NCBI GenBank assembly: GCA_903901045.1
Contig: CAIUPP010000060.1
Coordinates: 70,661 to 134,660 of the forward strand
From: an uncultured Planctomycetota bacterium
GTDB taxonomy: Bacteria > Planctomycetota > Brocadiia > CAIUPP01
Direction of reading: 5' to 3'
Length of the DNA stretch: 64,000 nucleotides
Shown here: positions 15,725 to 24,407 of the stretch, piece after piece
How the letters are laid out: every line of letters starts with the position of its first letter
Numbering within the stretch: the stretch's first letter is position 1
The notes under the pieces: model-generated
The model's database searches: none
What the model was told of the DNA's origin: nothing
What the model saw: only the letters and a program-made list of their open reading frames with translations
Program-made: the position numbers and the translations under genes

Positions 15725-15958
15725 TCAGCCCTTGTTCTCTTCGCCGGGCTGCGCCTGGAACTTCGCGCCATAGCGGCGCTGGAACTTCTCGACGCGGCCG
15801 GCCGTGTCCACCAGCTTCTGCTTGCCCGTGAAGAACGGGTGGCACTTGGAGCAGATTTCGACGTTGATCTCCGACTTCGTGGCGCGGGTCTGGAACGTCT
15901 CGCCACAGCCGCAGGTGACCTTGCAGTCGACGTACTTCGGATGAATGTCCTTCTTCAT
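15725..15958 (-). CDS. rpmE: 50S ribosomal protein bL31 (zinc form)
   Basis: 77 residues. Starts [20 protein letters not shown]. The Cys pairs CGCG and CSKCH are the zinc-binding C+ form. The C-terminal tail [14 protein letters not shown] is slightly long and charged. First gene of the rpmE-prfA-prmC-murA run. Confidence 0.95.
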   Translation of the reverse strand: MKKDIHPKYVDCKVTCGCGETFQTRATKSEINVEICSKCHPFFTGKQKLVDTAGRVEKFQRRYGAKFQAQPGEENKG

Positions 15959-16453
15959 TGCTCAAACACTCCTGAGACGCGGATAGAGGGTTAACGTAAG
16001 CAGGCTAACATCTTTGGGCGTTTTATGCAAACGAAGACCGGCCCGCCGTTCTCCTGCCATGCCGTTCTCCGTGCTTTCCGTGGTGAATCTCGGGCGCAGG
16101 GCAAACGCGTCTAAATAATGACGCGTCATTGGCATGCCCTGGCCGCGACAGCGTCTATGGAGTGCGCCGCCATAGGCGGCGCTTTGGCTGCGCCGGGGAG
16201 CGAGGGTCCGAACCGACAGGCCCACCGCATGATCAAGTCTCCACCAAGACAAAGCGGCGTCGTTGCCGCCGCAGTCCATAAGCGGCCTCGTTCCGCGCGA
16301 TCATACCGTGCGCAGCGTCAAACGGGCGGACAGGGGAGTTTAGATGCGTTCGCCCTGATCTCGGGCGCTCCGCCGTTTGCGTGTAATGCCTCATTTTGCT
16401 ACCATACTTTACTCTTGGCTGATTTCTGCGCGCATGCGGAGGTGGAGGCGCTA
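15959..16453. repeat. gap of repeats, including element M copy 1 (16175-16280)
   Basis: No convincing gene in 495 bases. From left: a TTCACCACGGAAAGCACGGAG-type word (reverse strand, 16066-16088); one arm AGGGCAAACGCGTCTAAA (about 16098-16115) whose inverted counterpart is near 16340-16365; and nested inside, element M at 16175-16280, beginning GGCGGCGCTTTGGCTGCG and ending TTGCCGCCGCAGTCCATA. Element M copy 2 is at 19614-19725. A promoter for the next gene may lie near 16390-16440 but is weak. Confidence 0.7.
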
Positions 16454-17074
16454 TTGGCTGCACGACGCGTGCTCTGGGTGATCCTCAGGGGACTGTTGCG
16501 CGTGATGTGCCTCCTCGCATTCCGGCTGCGCGTTTTTGGCCAGAATAATGTGCCGACGCAGGGCGGCGTGCTGCTGGTGTCGAACCACCAGAGCTACCTG
16601 GACCCGATTCTTGTCGGGCTGGGGCTGGGCCGCTCCGTCTCGTACATGGCGCGCAAAACGCTCTTTCGCAATCGCTGGTTCGGCCTGTTGATCCGGTGGT
16701 GCAACGCGTTTCCGGTGGACCGCGACGGGCGCGACGTGTCGGCCGTGCGCGAAGCCGTGGACCGGCTGCGCGACGGCTGGTGCCTGGTGGTCTTTCCGGA
16801 AGGGACGCGCAGCCGCGACGGGGAGATCGCCCCGTTCCGGCACGGCGCTCTGGCAGTGGCCGACCGCGTGGATGCCGCGATTGTGCCGGCGGTGGTCGAG
16901 GGCGCGTTCGAAGCGTGGCCGCGAGGCCGCTGGCCCTGGCCGCATCCGATCCGCGTGGCCTACGGCCGCCCGATCACAGCCGCCGAGCGCGCGACGATGA
17001 CGCGAGATGAGGCGGTGGAACGGTTGCGTAACGATATGCTGGCGCTGCAACGCGAGTTGAGGCGCATGAAATAG
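16454..17074 (+). CDS. 1-acyl-sn-glycerol-3-phosphate acyltransferase family (PlsC-like)
   Basis: Adds the second acyl chain in phosphatidic acid synthesis at the inner membrane. About 206 residues. An N-terminal hydrophobic stretch, then NHQSYLDP (the HX4D catalytic motif) and FPEGTRSRDG (acceptor-binding block). I chose a TTG start at 16454 because GGAGG lies about eight bases upstream; a long upstream extension is repeat sequence. Confidence 0.87.
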   Translation: MAARRVLWVILRGLLRVMCLLAFRLRVFGQNNVPTQGGVLLVSNHQSYLDPILVGLGLGRSVSYMARKTLFRNRWFGLLIRWCNAFPVDRDGRDVSAVREAVDRLRDGWCLVVFPEGTRSRDGEIAPFRHGALAVADRVDAAIVPAVVEGAFEAWPRGRWPWPHPIRVAYGRPITAAERATMTRDEAVERLRNDMLALQRELRRMK

Positions 17075-17100
17075 CGGAGAAACGGACGACGAAGGCAGGG

Positions 17101-17132
17101 TTCACCGCGGAGACGCGGAGGGCGCAGAGAAC
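17101..17132 (+). repeat. left inverted repeat of the GxxExxY unit
   Basis: 32 bases beginning TTCACCGCGGAGACGCGG. They are 29/32 complementary to 17562-17593. It ends two bases before the ATG of the GxxExxY gene, so the arm also forms the 5' untranslated region, including a GGAGG 13 bases from the start. Confidence 0.88.
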
Positions 17133-17134
17133 GG

Positions 17135-17533
17135 ATGACGGCAACGAGAACACCGGGCGAGATTAACGAACTAACGGAAAAGATCATCGGCGCCGCAATC
17201 GAAGTGCACAAGGCGCTTGGCCCGGGGTTGCTTGAATCGGCCTGCGACGAATGCCTCTGCCGCGAGCTCGCAATGCGCGGCATTCCGTTTGTGCGGCAGC
17301 AGTCGCTTCCGATAGGCTACAAGGGAGTTCAACTGGACTGCGGCTACAGGCTGGATATTGTTGTCGCGGAATGCGTTGTGGTCGAGATCAAAGCCGTTGA
17401 GACGGTATTGCCAATTCACTCCGCTCAATTGCTGACGTACTTGCGGTTAAGTGGAATCAGGGTTGGCTTGCTGCTGAACTTCAACGTAGCCGTTCTGAAG
17501 GATGGCATCAAACGGCTGGTCAACGACTTCTGA
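17135..17533 (+). CDS. GxxExxY family protein (PD-(D/E)XK nuclease-like)
   Basis: 132 residues. The family is named for the motif in GPGLLESAY; here it reads G31-LL-E34-SA-C37, so the Tyr is Cys. The nuclease-fold active-site pattern is intact: Glu34, Asp74 in YRLDIVV, and Glu84-x-Lys86 in VVVEIKAVE, followed by [13 protein letters not shown]. Such proteins occur in many copies in some Verrucomicrobia, Chloroflexi and Planctomycetes genomes; their function is unknown. This copy is precisely framed by 32-bp inverted repeats (17101-17132 and 17562-17593), as if the gene and the repeats form one unit. Confidence 0.9.
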   Translation: MTATRTPGEINELTEKIIGAAIEVHKALGPGLLESACDECLCRELAMRGIPFVRQQSLPIGYKGVQLDCGYRLDIVVAECVVVEIKAVETVLPIHSAQLLTYLRLSGIRVGLLLNFNVAVLKDGIKRLVNDF

Positions 17534-17561
17534 TCTGTTAGTTGCCGTTGCCTGTATGTTC

Positions 17562-17593
17562 GTTCTCTGCGTTCTCCGCGTCTCTGCGGTGAA
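17562..17593 (-). repeat. right inverted repeat of the GxxExxY unit
   Basis: Begins GTTCTCTGCGTTCTCCGC and ends GCGGTGAA. It starts 28 bases after the GxxExxY stop codon. The three differences from the left arm are all G/A. Confidence 0.88.
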
Positions 17594-17772
17594 AGCAGTT
17601 GTCGTAAGAGGACTGCTCGGAATATGGCGCCTTGGCCTTTTGTCCCGCGTGCGCGGGACGGCTGCGGCTCTGAAAAAGCTGACGCTTTCCGGGCGACGCT
17701 CGCAGTCAGTCGTCGGATCTTTCAGCCCGCGAGGGCTGGCCGGCGGCGGCGAGAGTATGTAAGGAGAAGGGA
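17594..17772 (+). promoter_or_regulatory. rpsA leader region with hairpin
   Basis: About 180 bases before rpsA. It contains a GTCCCGC-GTGC-GCGGGAC hairpin (17642-17659) and AAGGAGAAGGGA immediately before the ATG. Leader structures of rpsA can mediate feedback by S1; nothing here proves that. No clear -35/-10 pair was found. Confidence 0.4.
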
Positions 17773-19503
17773 ATGGTCGACGAGCTGATTCTTCAGGACA
17801 TGAACGTACAGTGGGAGGAGATCAACCGCGAGGTCGAGGAGGCGATGACCGACCCGGCGATCAAGGACCTCGACAAGGCGATTGACGACTCCATCAAGCA
17901 CTTCGAGTCCGGCTCCATCATCCGCGGAAAGATCATCGGCGTGGTGGGCGACGACGTGGTGGTGGACGTCGGCTACAAGTCGGAAGGGCTTCTGGCGGTC
18001 AACGAGTTCTACGATCCCTCCGAGATCAAAATCGGCGAGGAAATCGAAGTGCTCCTGGACGCCGTGGAAGATGACGCCGGCGTGATCGTCCTCTCCAAGC
18101 GCAAGGCGGACCGCATCCGCGGCTGGGAGAAGGTCATCAATGATCACCATGAAGGGGACGTGGTCACCGGCCGCGTCATGCGCAAGATCAAGGGCGGCTT
18201 GCTCGTGGACATCGGCGTGCCGGTCTTCCTGCCGGCCAGCCAAGTCAACATCCGCCGTCCCGGCGACATCGCCGAGTACATCGGCAAGGAAGTCACCTGC
18301 AAGATTCTCAAGATCGACGAGGAGCGCCGCAACATCGTCGTCAGCCGCCGCAAGCTGATCGAAGAGGAGCGCGAGCGCCTCAAGGCCAAGGTCATGGCCG
18401 AGATCGAGCCGGGGCAGACCCGCAAGGGCGTCGTCAAGAACATCGCCGACTTCGGCGCGTTCGTCGACCTCGGCGGCATCGACGGCCTGCTGCACATCAC
18501 CGACATGTCCTGGAGCCGCGTCAGCCATCCCAGCGAAGTGGTGGCCATCGACGAGGAGATCGAGGTGGTGGTGCTCAACGTGGACCGCGACCGCGAGCGC
18601 ATCGCGTTGGGCCTCAAGCAGAAGAGCGAGAACCCCTGGAAGCGCGTTCCGGAGAAGTATCCGGTCCAGACGCGCCACAAGGGCGAAGTGGTCAACATCG
18701 TCAACTACGGCGCTTTCGTCAAGCTGGAAGATGGCGTCGAGGGGCTCGTCCACATCAGCGAGATGTCCTGGACGCGCCGCGTGAATCACCCCTCCGAAGT
18801 GGTGGCCATCGGCGACATCGTCGAAGTGGTCGTCCTGGGCATCAACGAGGAGAAGCAGGAAATCAGCCTGGGCATGAAGCAGACCGAGTCCAACCCGTGG
18901 GCGAAGGTGGAGGAGAAGTATCCCGCCGGCACGATGATCAAGGGGCGGGTGCGCAACCTCACCAACTACGGCGCGTTCGTGGAACTGGAAGAGGGGATCG
19001 ACGGCCTCCTCCACGTCAGCGACATGTCATGGACCAAGAAGATCAACCATCCCTCCGAGCTGCTCAAGAAGGGAGACCGCGTCGAGGCGGTCGTCCTGAG
19101 CGTCTCCGAGGAGAAGAAGCGCGTCGCCCTGGGCCTCAAGCAGCTCGAGCGCGACCCGTGGCAGGGGGACATCCCCGGCAAGTACAAGCCCGGCCAGGTG
19201 TGCAAGGGGAAGGTCACCAAGCTCACCTCCTTCGGCGCGTTCGTCGAACTGGAGCCGGACCTCGAAGGGCTGCTGCACATCAGCGAGATGACCGACAAGA
19301 AGATCGAGAAGCCGGAAGAAGCGGTGACGGTCGGTCAGGAAGTGGAAGTGACCGTCCTTCGCGTGGACTCCGAAGCGCGGAAGATCGGCCTCTCCATGCG
19401 TGGCAGCGCTCCGCGGCCTGAAGGCGAAGCACCCGTGAGCGCGCCGGAAGCGCCGGCCGCTGAAGAAAAGCCGGCCGTCGAGGAGAAGAAGCCGGAGGCG
19501 TAG
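17773..19503 (+). CDS. rpsA: 30S ribosomal protein S1
   Basis: 576 residues, six S1 OB-fold repeats: about residues 40-110, 125-195, 210-280, 295-370, 380-455 and 465-540. Repeats 3-6 have the typical core GAFVDLGGIDGLLHITDMSW. The last about 35 residues are an Ala/Pro/Glu/Lys-rich tail (EAPAAEEKPAVEEKKPEA). S1 brings mRNA to the 30S subunit. A strong AAGGAG ribosome-binding site is present. Confidence 0.95.
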   Translation: MVDELILQDMNVQWEEINREVEEAMTDPAIKDLDKAIDDSIKHFESGSIIRGKIIGVVGDDVVVDVGYKSEGLLAVNEFYDPSEIKIGEEIEVLLDAVEDDAGVIVLSKRKADRIRGWEKVINDHHEGDVVTGRVMRKIKGGLLVDIGVPVFLPASQVNIRRPGDIAEYIGKEVTCKILKIDEERRNIVVSRRKLIEEERERLKAKVMAEIEPGQTRKGVVKNIADFGAFVDLGGIDGLLHITDMSWSRVSHPSEVVAIDEEIEVVVLNVDRDRERIALGLKQKSENPWKRVPEKYPVQTRHKGEVVNIVNYGAFVKLEDGVEGLVHISEMSWTRRVNHPSEVVAIGDIVEVVVLGINEEKQEISLGMKQTESNPWAKVEEKYPAGTMIKGRVRNLTNYGAFVELEEGIDGLLHVSDMSWTKKINHPSELLKKGDRVEAVVLSVSEEKKRVALGLKQLERDPWQGDIPGKYKPGQVCKGKVTKLTSFGAFVELEPDLEGLLHISEMTDKKIEKPEEAVTVGQEVEVTVLRVDSEARKIGLSMRGSAPRPEGEAPVSAPEAPAAEEKPAVEEKKPEA

Positions 19504-19530
19504 GACTCAAGGACGTTCTGACGAACATCA

Positions 19531-19565
19531 CGGGCGGAGCAGGCGGCGAATGCCTGCTCCGCCCG
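19531..19565 (+). terminator. hairpin after rpsA
   Basis: CGGGCGGAGCAGG and CCTGCTCCGCCCG form a perfect 13-bp stem, 28 bases after the stop. It is followed by TATCATTT rather than a solid T-run, so termination may be partial. Confidence 0.65.
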
Positions 19566-19613
19566 TATCATTTGCACTGCCCCGCCGAGCTGCCCTGAGC
19601 CTGCCGAATGGGC

Positions 19614-19725
19614 GGCGGCGCTTTGGCTGCGGTGGGAAATACCGGCGGCAAGCCGAGCGGACGGGTCGCCGATAAGACCCGGTTGGCGTGCAGCCTGAGC
19701 GGCGGCATTGCCGCCGCAGTCCATA
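19614..19725. repeat. element M, copy 2
   Basis: Begins GGCGGCGCTTTGGCTGCG and ends ATTGCCGCCGCAGTCCATA, as in copy 1 (16175-16280), with a divergent middle. It ends one base from the stop codon of the FAD monooxygenase. Read on the minus strand both copies begin MDCGGN and end with RSQSAA-like peptides, a common spurious translation in repeat-rich genomes. Confidence 0.8.
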
Positions 19726-19726
19726 T

Positions 19727-20962
19727 TCACAGTTCCTTCACATGCTCCGGCCTGAATCCGACGCCGATGAGGCGGGCGGGAATTCGACGCAGGCATGGGA
19801 AGTGTTGCATGAGCCGGAAGACCCGGGGCGGCTTCATCGGCTGGCCGCCCGGGCGCGCCAGAACGCGCTCGACGGCGTGGGTCTGAAGGAACCGCTGCAT
19901 CCCCTGCGTCAACCGCGTCGGCAATTCGCGGCGCTTCTGCACGCGATGCAGCAGCGACTCGCTCACGCTCCCGGCGCGCAGCGGCACGGTCAGGACGTTC
20001 GCCGCAGCGACCGCGTCCTGGATGGCCAGGTTGATGCCGACGCCCCCAATGGGGGACATCGCGTGCGCCGCGTCGCCGATGCAGAGCAGGCCGGGGAGAT
20101 GCCAGCGGGGCAGGCGATCCACCAGGACGGTCAGCAGCTTGACGTCATTCCAGTCCCTCAACTCATCCACGCGTCCTTTCAGGAAGGGCGCGAGGCGCGC
20201 GATCTCATCCCTCAGAACTTGCAGCCCGCCCTTGCGCCACTCCTCCGCGCTCCCCTTGGGAATGACGTAAGCGCATTGCCAGTAATCCCCGCGGTCGATC
20301 ATGGCCAGAATGCGACCGCCGCCGACGCGTCCTGTGGACTGTCCCGGGTCATCCGGCGATTTGGAAAGGCGCATCCAGAGCGCGTCCATTGGCGCGCCGA
20401 ACGCCATGCTGCGCAGCCCCGCGCGCTCGCGCACCACGGAGGAGCGGCCGTCGGCCGCCACAGTCAATTCGGCGCGAACCTCCAGCATTCCCTGCGGCGT
20501 CTTCGCCATCACCCCCGCAATACGCTCCCCGTCGCTGAGTAGATCAGTCACCTCGGCTTCCATCCGCAGGTGGAACGTGGGGCAGCGTTCGGCCTGCTCG
20601 GCCAGAAAGTCCAGGAAATCCCATTGCGGCATGAAGGCGAGGAACTTGCAGCGCGTCGGCAGGTGCGTGAAATCGGCGATCGTCAGCGCGGTTGGCCCGA
20701 ACTGCACATCGAGGTGGGGCAGTTCCTGGTGGGGGCGCTTGAGGAATTCATCCAGGAGATGCAGTTCATGCATTACTTCCAGGGTGGAGGGATGGATCGT
20801 ATCGCCGCGAAAATCCCGAAGGAAATCCGCGTGTTTCTCCAGCACGACCACGTCGACCCCTCCGCGCGCAAGGAGGAATCCCAGCATCATTCCCGCCGGC
20901 CCGCCGCCGACGATGCAGCAGCGGCAGTCGAGCTTTTCCGGGACGGACGTCGAACGTTCCAC
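19727..20962 (-). CDS. FAD-dependent monooxygenase (UbiH/PheA-type)
   Basis: 411 residues. N-terminal dinucleotide-binding motif CCIVGGGPAGMMLGFLLA, a central AADGRSSVVRE (DG motif), and LLCIGDAAHAMSPIGGVG (GD motif binding FAD ribityl): the three signatures of class A flavoprotein hydroxylases. The substrate is unknown; aromatic, quinone and polyketide rings are all possible. A GTG start has GGAGGTGA upstream. Stands alone. Confidence 0.87.
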   Translation of the reverse strand: MERSTSVPEKLDCRCCIVGGGPAGMMLGFLLARGGVDVVVLEKHADFLRDFRGDTIHPSTLEVMHELHLLDEFLKRPHQELPHLDVQFGPTALTIADFTHLPTRCKFLAFMPQWDFLDFLAEQAERCPTFHLRMEAEVTDLLSDGERIAGVMAKTPQGMLEVRAELTVAADGRSSVVRERAGLRSMAFGAPMDALWMRLSKSPDDPGQSTGRVGGGRILAMIDRGDYWQCAYVIPKGSAEEWRKGGLQVLRDEIARLAPFLKGRVDELRDWNDVKLLTVLVDRLPRWHLPGLLCIGDAAHAMSPIGGVGINLAIQDAVAAANVLTVPLRAGSVSESLLHRVQKRRELPTRLTQGMQRFLQTHAVERVLARPGGQPMKPPRVFRLMQHFPCLRRIPARLIGVGFRPEHVKEL

Positions 20963-21064
20963 GCATTCACCTCCAGCACAAAGTGATCAGCGCCCCGCGT
21001 CGCAGGCATCCATACCGATGATATCATGACAGGGAAGCGAGTCAATCGGCGCGCACCGCCGCGT

Positions 21065-21113
21065 CCGTTCGCAATTCGCTATTGGCAATTTTTCATTCGC
21101 TATTCATCCGTTC
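21065..21113 (-). repeat. family W word array, copy e
   Basis: GTTCGCAATTCGCTATTGGC and TTCATTCGCTATTCATCCG words. Orientation as copies b and d. Located between the FAD monooxygenase and the sigma factor. Confidence 0.75.
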
Positions 21114-21163
21114 TTCGGCATTCCGCGCCCAGCCGTCCGCAATCATTCCCCCCGCATCTCCCT

Positions 21164-21193
21164 TTGTTTTCCCCCGTCCAGTGTTGTTACAAT
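21164..21193 (+). promoter_or_regulatory. putative sigma-70 promoter of the sigma factor gene
   Basis: TTGTTT (21164-21169), an 18-base spacer and TACAAT (21188-21193), 55 bases before the ATG. Confidence 0.5.
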
Positions 21194-21248
21194 ATCGCCG
21201 CAACTCGCCCTGAGAATCGATTTTCGGGCAAACGGGACGGCGGAGACC

Positions 21249-22061
21249 ATGCGATTCGAAGAAGCCGGGCTGGAAGCTTATCTCAAAGAGATCGACCAGG
21301 TCCCTCTCCTCAAACGCGAGGAGGAGGAGAAGCTGGCGCGGCTCGTCGCAAAGAATGATCCGGCCGCGCGCGACCGGATGATTCGCGCGAACCTGCGGCT
21401 CGTGGTTCACCTGGCCACCCAGTACGCGCGCCCCGGCGTCTCCCTGATGGACCTCATCGCCGAAGGGAACATCGGCCTGATGAAGGCGGTCGAGCGCTTC
21501 GACCCGAACCGGCATACCCGCTTCAGCACCTATGCCACCTGGTGGATCCGCCAGCACATCCGCCGCGGCATGCAGCTCTGCGGGCCGACGGTGCGAGTGC
21601 CCGGCTACATGGTGGAGCTGATCAGCCGCTGGAAACGCGTGACGCGCGAACTGCGGGAGGAGATGTCGCACGAACCGACCGACCGCGAGATTGCCGACCG
21701 GATGGAGGTCTCCCCGCAGCGCCTGCGGATGATCAGCCGCGCGATCCACGCCTCCGCGACCATGGAGAACCGCGCCGACATGTCCTGGGTCTTCGAAGGG
21801 GCGGTCGCCGACGTGCGGGCGGAGCAGCCCGACGAAGAGTTGCTCAGCGAGGGAAACCGCCAGCTTATCCAGCGCTGCCTGGAGGCGCTTTCGGAGCGGG
21901 AGGCGGAAATCCTGCGGCTTCGCTTCGGCCTCAATACCGGTACACCGCTGACGCTGGAGCAGATCGGCGAACGCCTGCACCTGACGCGCGAACGCATCCG
22001 CCAGATCGAGTCGGAAGCGCTGCGCAAACTGTCGATTGTCTTCAGCGCCGAGAGCGGCTGA
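21249..22061 (+). CDS. sigma-70 family RNA polymerase sigma factor (group 2/RpoS-RpoD-like)
   Basis: 270 residues. A short region 1.2 (LEAYLKEIDQVPLL), region 2 (LRLVVHLATQYARPGVS, DLIAEGNIGLMKAVERFD, FSTYATWWIRQHIRR), region 3 and region 4 (TLEQIGERLHLTRERIRQIE with the -35 helix-turn-helix). There is no long region 1.1, so it is probably an alternative rather than the primary sigma factor. Followed after 25 bases by a rhomboid gene. Confidence 0.92.
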   Translation: MRFEEAGLEAYLKEIDQVPLLKREEEEKLARLVAKNDPAARDRMIRANLRLVVHLATQYARPGVSLMDLIAEGNIGLMKAVERFDPNRHTRFSTYATWWIRQHIRRGMQLCGPTVRVPGYMVELISRWKRVTRELREEMSHEPTDREIADRMEVSPQRLRMISRAIHASATMENRADMSWVFEGAVADVRAEQPDEELLSEGNRQLIQRCLEALSEREAEILRLRFGLNTGTPLTLEQIGERLHLTRERIRQIESEALRKLSIVFSAESG

Positions 22062-22086
22062 GCAGACCGGAAGGACGCGCCCCGCG

Positions 22087-22884
22087 ATGAAGTACTGGGA
22101 GAATGACGCGCCAAACTACGACGCGCAGCCGCGTGGCCGCCGGCGCGGTTCGGTCGTTCGCACGCTGATCATCCTCAACGTGGTCATCTTCCTGCTGGAG
22201 TTCCTTGCCAGCCTCGGGGGCGGAAACAGCTTCGACCGATTGTTCGAGCCCTTCGGGCTTTCCCCGGCGGCGGCCTTCCATCGCGGCTGGCTCTGGCAGT
22301 TCATCACCTACGCCTTCCTGCATGACCCGAACAGCCTGATGCACATTCTCTTCAACATGCTCTTCCTCTATTGGTTCGGGACCGAGCTCGAGGAGGTCTG
22401 GGGGGAGAGGCGCTTCATCTGGTTCTACCTGGGCGGCGCGGTGTTTGCCGGATTCTGCTTTGTCCTGATCGCGCACGCGGATGCCTGGTGCATCGGCGCG
22501 TCCGGGGCGATCTACGCGCTGGTCATGGCCTACCGCATGTACTGGCCGAACCGCATTATCCTGTTCCTGTTGTTCATCCCGATGCGGATCAAGACATTCA
22601 TCTGGATTGTCGTGGTGATTGAGACGTATTCCGTCGTAAAGAGCAGTCCCTCCAACGGTGTTGCGAACGCAGCGCACCTCGGGGGCCTGCTGTTCGGGTA
22701 CGTCGTGATCAAGTTCGGGCCTGCGATTTCCGGCTGGGCTGAAGCGAGGGCTTTCAGCCGATGGGAGCCCAGTGCGCAGGAGGAGCGCAGGCGCGACGAG
22801 ATTCTTGACAAGGTCAGCCGCGAAGGGATCAACTCGCTGACCTGGGGCGAGCGGCGGTTCATGCGGCGATTCCGGCGAAAGTAA
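22087..22884 (+). CDS. rhomboid family intramembrane serine protease
   Basis: About 265 residues, six membrane helices. Catalytic Ser in CIGASGAIYAL and His in ANAAHLGGLLFG; loop WR-like and HILFNMLFLYWFG motif of TM2 present. A charged C-terminal tail follows. The ATG at 22087 follows GGAAGGA. Likely in one transcript with the sigma factor; cleaving a membrane regulator of that sigma factor is only a possibility. Confidence 0.9.
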   Translation: MKYWENDAPNYDAQPRGRRRGSVVRTLIILNVVIFLLEFLASLGGGNSFDRLFEPFGLSPAAAFHRGWLWQFITYAFLHDPNSLMHILFNMLFLYWFGTELEEVWGERRFIWFYLGGAVFAGFCFVLIAHADAWCIGASGAIYALVMAYRMYWPNRIILFLLFIPMRIKTFIWIVVVIETYSVVKSSPSNGVANAAHLGGLLFGYVVIKFGPAISGWAEARAFSRWEPSAQEERRRDEILDKVSREGINSLTWGERRFMRRFRRK

Positions 22885-22890
22885 CGGATA

Positions 22891-23011
22891 CAATGGTCAA
22901 TGGGCAATTATCAACTGGCAATTGTCAATGAACAACAGAGCCTCGGCTGAATGCGCATCACATAGCCCATTGACCGATGCCGATTGCCCATTGACAAATG
23001 CCCATTGAACT
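22891..23011. repeat. inverted pair of CAATGGGCAATT-type word arrays
   Basis: Left array 22891-22934 (CAATGGTCAATGGGCAATT and AACTGGCAATTGTCAATG) and right array 22965-23011 (CCCATTGACCGATGCC, GATTGCCCATTGACAAATG) are inverted versions of the same words around a 30-base centre. It lies seven bases after the rhomboid stop. Confidence 0.75.
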
Positions 23012-23076
23012 GGGGGCTTGCGCTCAGGCCGGTTCTTGGATATCCTACCGTTGACCTGCGCACATTGGAGAATTGC

Positions 23077-24210
23077 ATGGCGGAAGGAACTGGCGCACTC
23101 ACGCTGCTCGGCGAATCCGCCGACTGGCTCAAGGACGCCCAGGGGGCGTCGATACGGGACCATCGGCTTGCCGCCATCGAGGCGTATGAGGCGGCGTGGT
23201 CGAACCCGCTGGACAACGACCGCCAGGCCGCCCTGCAGGCGGCGTTCGGCCATCTCTTCGACGCCCTCCGCTACAACCATCTCTACCCGGACGGGGCCAT
23301 TCTGGGAAGCGCCGGCGCCAAGTCGGTTCGCTACCTCGCCGCCGCCGGCACCTTCCGCAAGGACTTTGACCTGCTGCGGAACCTCTGCGTCGTGAACAAG
23401 TTCGGCATCGGGGAGGCCCATCTGCTGCAAATGGTGCTTCTGCTGAGCCGGAGCGCGCTCCAGCCGAAAGTCGCCTACGACCACCTGCTCGAACGGGCCA
23501 TCGGCGACATCGTCCTCTTGCGCGTCCCGATCTATCGCGCGGACAACCTTGCGCCGTTCAGCGACGAATTGCGGGCGCGGTACCACGCCGTGCGTCTGCT
23601 GCACTCGATGAACAAGCTGGGGCTGACCGGCGAGGGGCCCGTCGAGTTGACGGCCCAGGACAACACCGAGGCGCACGCGCTGCTCGTCGACGAATTGCGC
23701 CCCGCGGCGTCCCTCTACATTCAGCGCCTCTATCGCCTCGCGTTCTCCATCTTCGACGCCGCGACGGCGCTGGAGGAGTACGCCCGCGCGCATGCGGCGG
23801 GCCGCGCGCCGGTCGATGAGCGCGCGCCGGAGGAACTCTGGGCGCGGCTGCGCCACCGGCTGCGTCAGCTGGCGGCGCGCACGGACATCGGCCCGGTCTG
23901 CAAGGGACGCCTGACCAACCTGAGCGTCGCCGCGATGACGCGCGCCATGGCGCATGTGGATATGGTGCTGGCGCGCGACATCTACGCCTTCCTGCGCAAC
24001 GACAAGCACAAGCCGACCGTCCGCCACTCCCGCATGTTCGAACTGCTTCCGAGCAACGCCGAACGGCTCAAGCTGCTCAACATGCTCTTCGTCCATGGCA
24101 AACAGAACCCGGCGCAGTACGCCGAGAAGTTCCAGCCCTATTTCGGGAAGGAACGACTTCGCTTCGTCAGCAAGGAAGCGGGATTCTCCCTGACGCCGGC
24201 CCAGGCGTAG
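23077..24210 (+). CDS. hypothetical helical protein
   Basis: 377 residues; I do not recognise the family. No signal peptide or membrane segment. Almost entirely alpha-helical by composition, rich in Ala, Leu, Arg and Glu, with a helix-rich C-terminal part ending PYFGKERLRFVSKEAGFSL. ATG 23077 with TTGGAG seven bases upstream. It sits alone between repeats, before apgM, and codon use matches the neighbours, so it is likely a native gene. Confidence 0.8.
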   Translation: MAEGTGALTLLGESADWLKDAQGASIRDHRLAAIEAYEAAWSNPLDNDRQAALQAAFGHLFDALRYNHLYPDGAILGSAGAKSVRYLAAAGTFRKDFDLLRNLCVVNKFGIGEAHLLQMVLLLSRSALQPKVAYDHLLERAIGDIVLLRVPIYRADNLAPFSDELRARYHAVRLLHSMNKLGLTGEGPVELTAQDNTEAHALLVDELRPAASLYIQRLYRLAFSIFDAATALEEYARAHAAGRAPVDERAPEELWARLRHRLRQLAARTDIGPVCKGRLTNLSVAAMTRAMAHVDMVLARDIYAFLRNDKHKPTVRHSRMFELLPSNAERLKLLNMLFVHGKQNPAQYAEKFQPYFGKERLRFVSKEAGFSLTPAQA

Positions 24211-24217
24211 CGCGGTA

Positions 24218-24244
24218 TGTGGCACAGCCGCCCTCGGCTGTGCA
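24218..24244. repeat. REP-like palindrome (intergenic copy)
   Basis: GCACAGCCG-CCCT-CGGCTGTGC hairpin eight bases after a stop codon. One base differs from the copy inside the CLF-like gene (7308-7334). It is followed by a second imperfect CAGCCG...CGGCTG hairpin to about 24283. Confidence 0.85.
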
Positions 24245-24334
24245 GATGCACGCGAGACACTCGCTCAGCCGGGGGCGGCTGGGCCGCAAAGACATCTCCG
24301 CGTCCGTCCTCTCGCGCGCATTGCCGTCGCGACG

Positions 24335-24363
24335 TTGACACCCGCCGCCCTCGCCCATAGAAT
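24335..24363 (+). promoter_or_regulatory. sigma-70 promoter of apgM
   Basis: TTGACA (24335-24340), 17-base spacer, TAGAAT (24358-24363). Confidence 0.7.
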
Positions 24364-24407
24364 AAACCACTCGATCTTGGCTGTTATTCAAGACAATCGG
24401 AGGACAT

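Noticed and set aside
16118-16453. N-terminal extension of the PlsC-like protein from 16118
   Set aside because: The extension is made of element M and other repeats and does not resemble an acyltransferase; the TTG at 16454 has a good ribosome-binding site.
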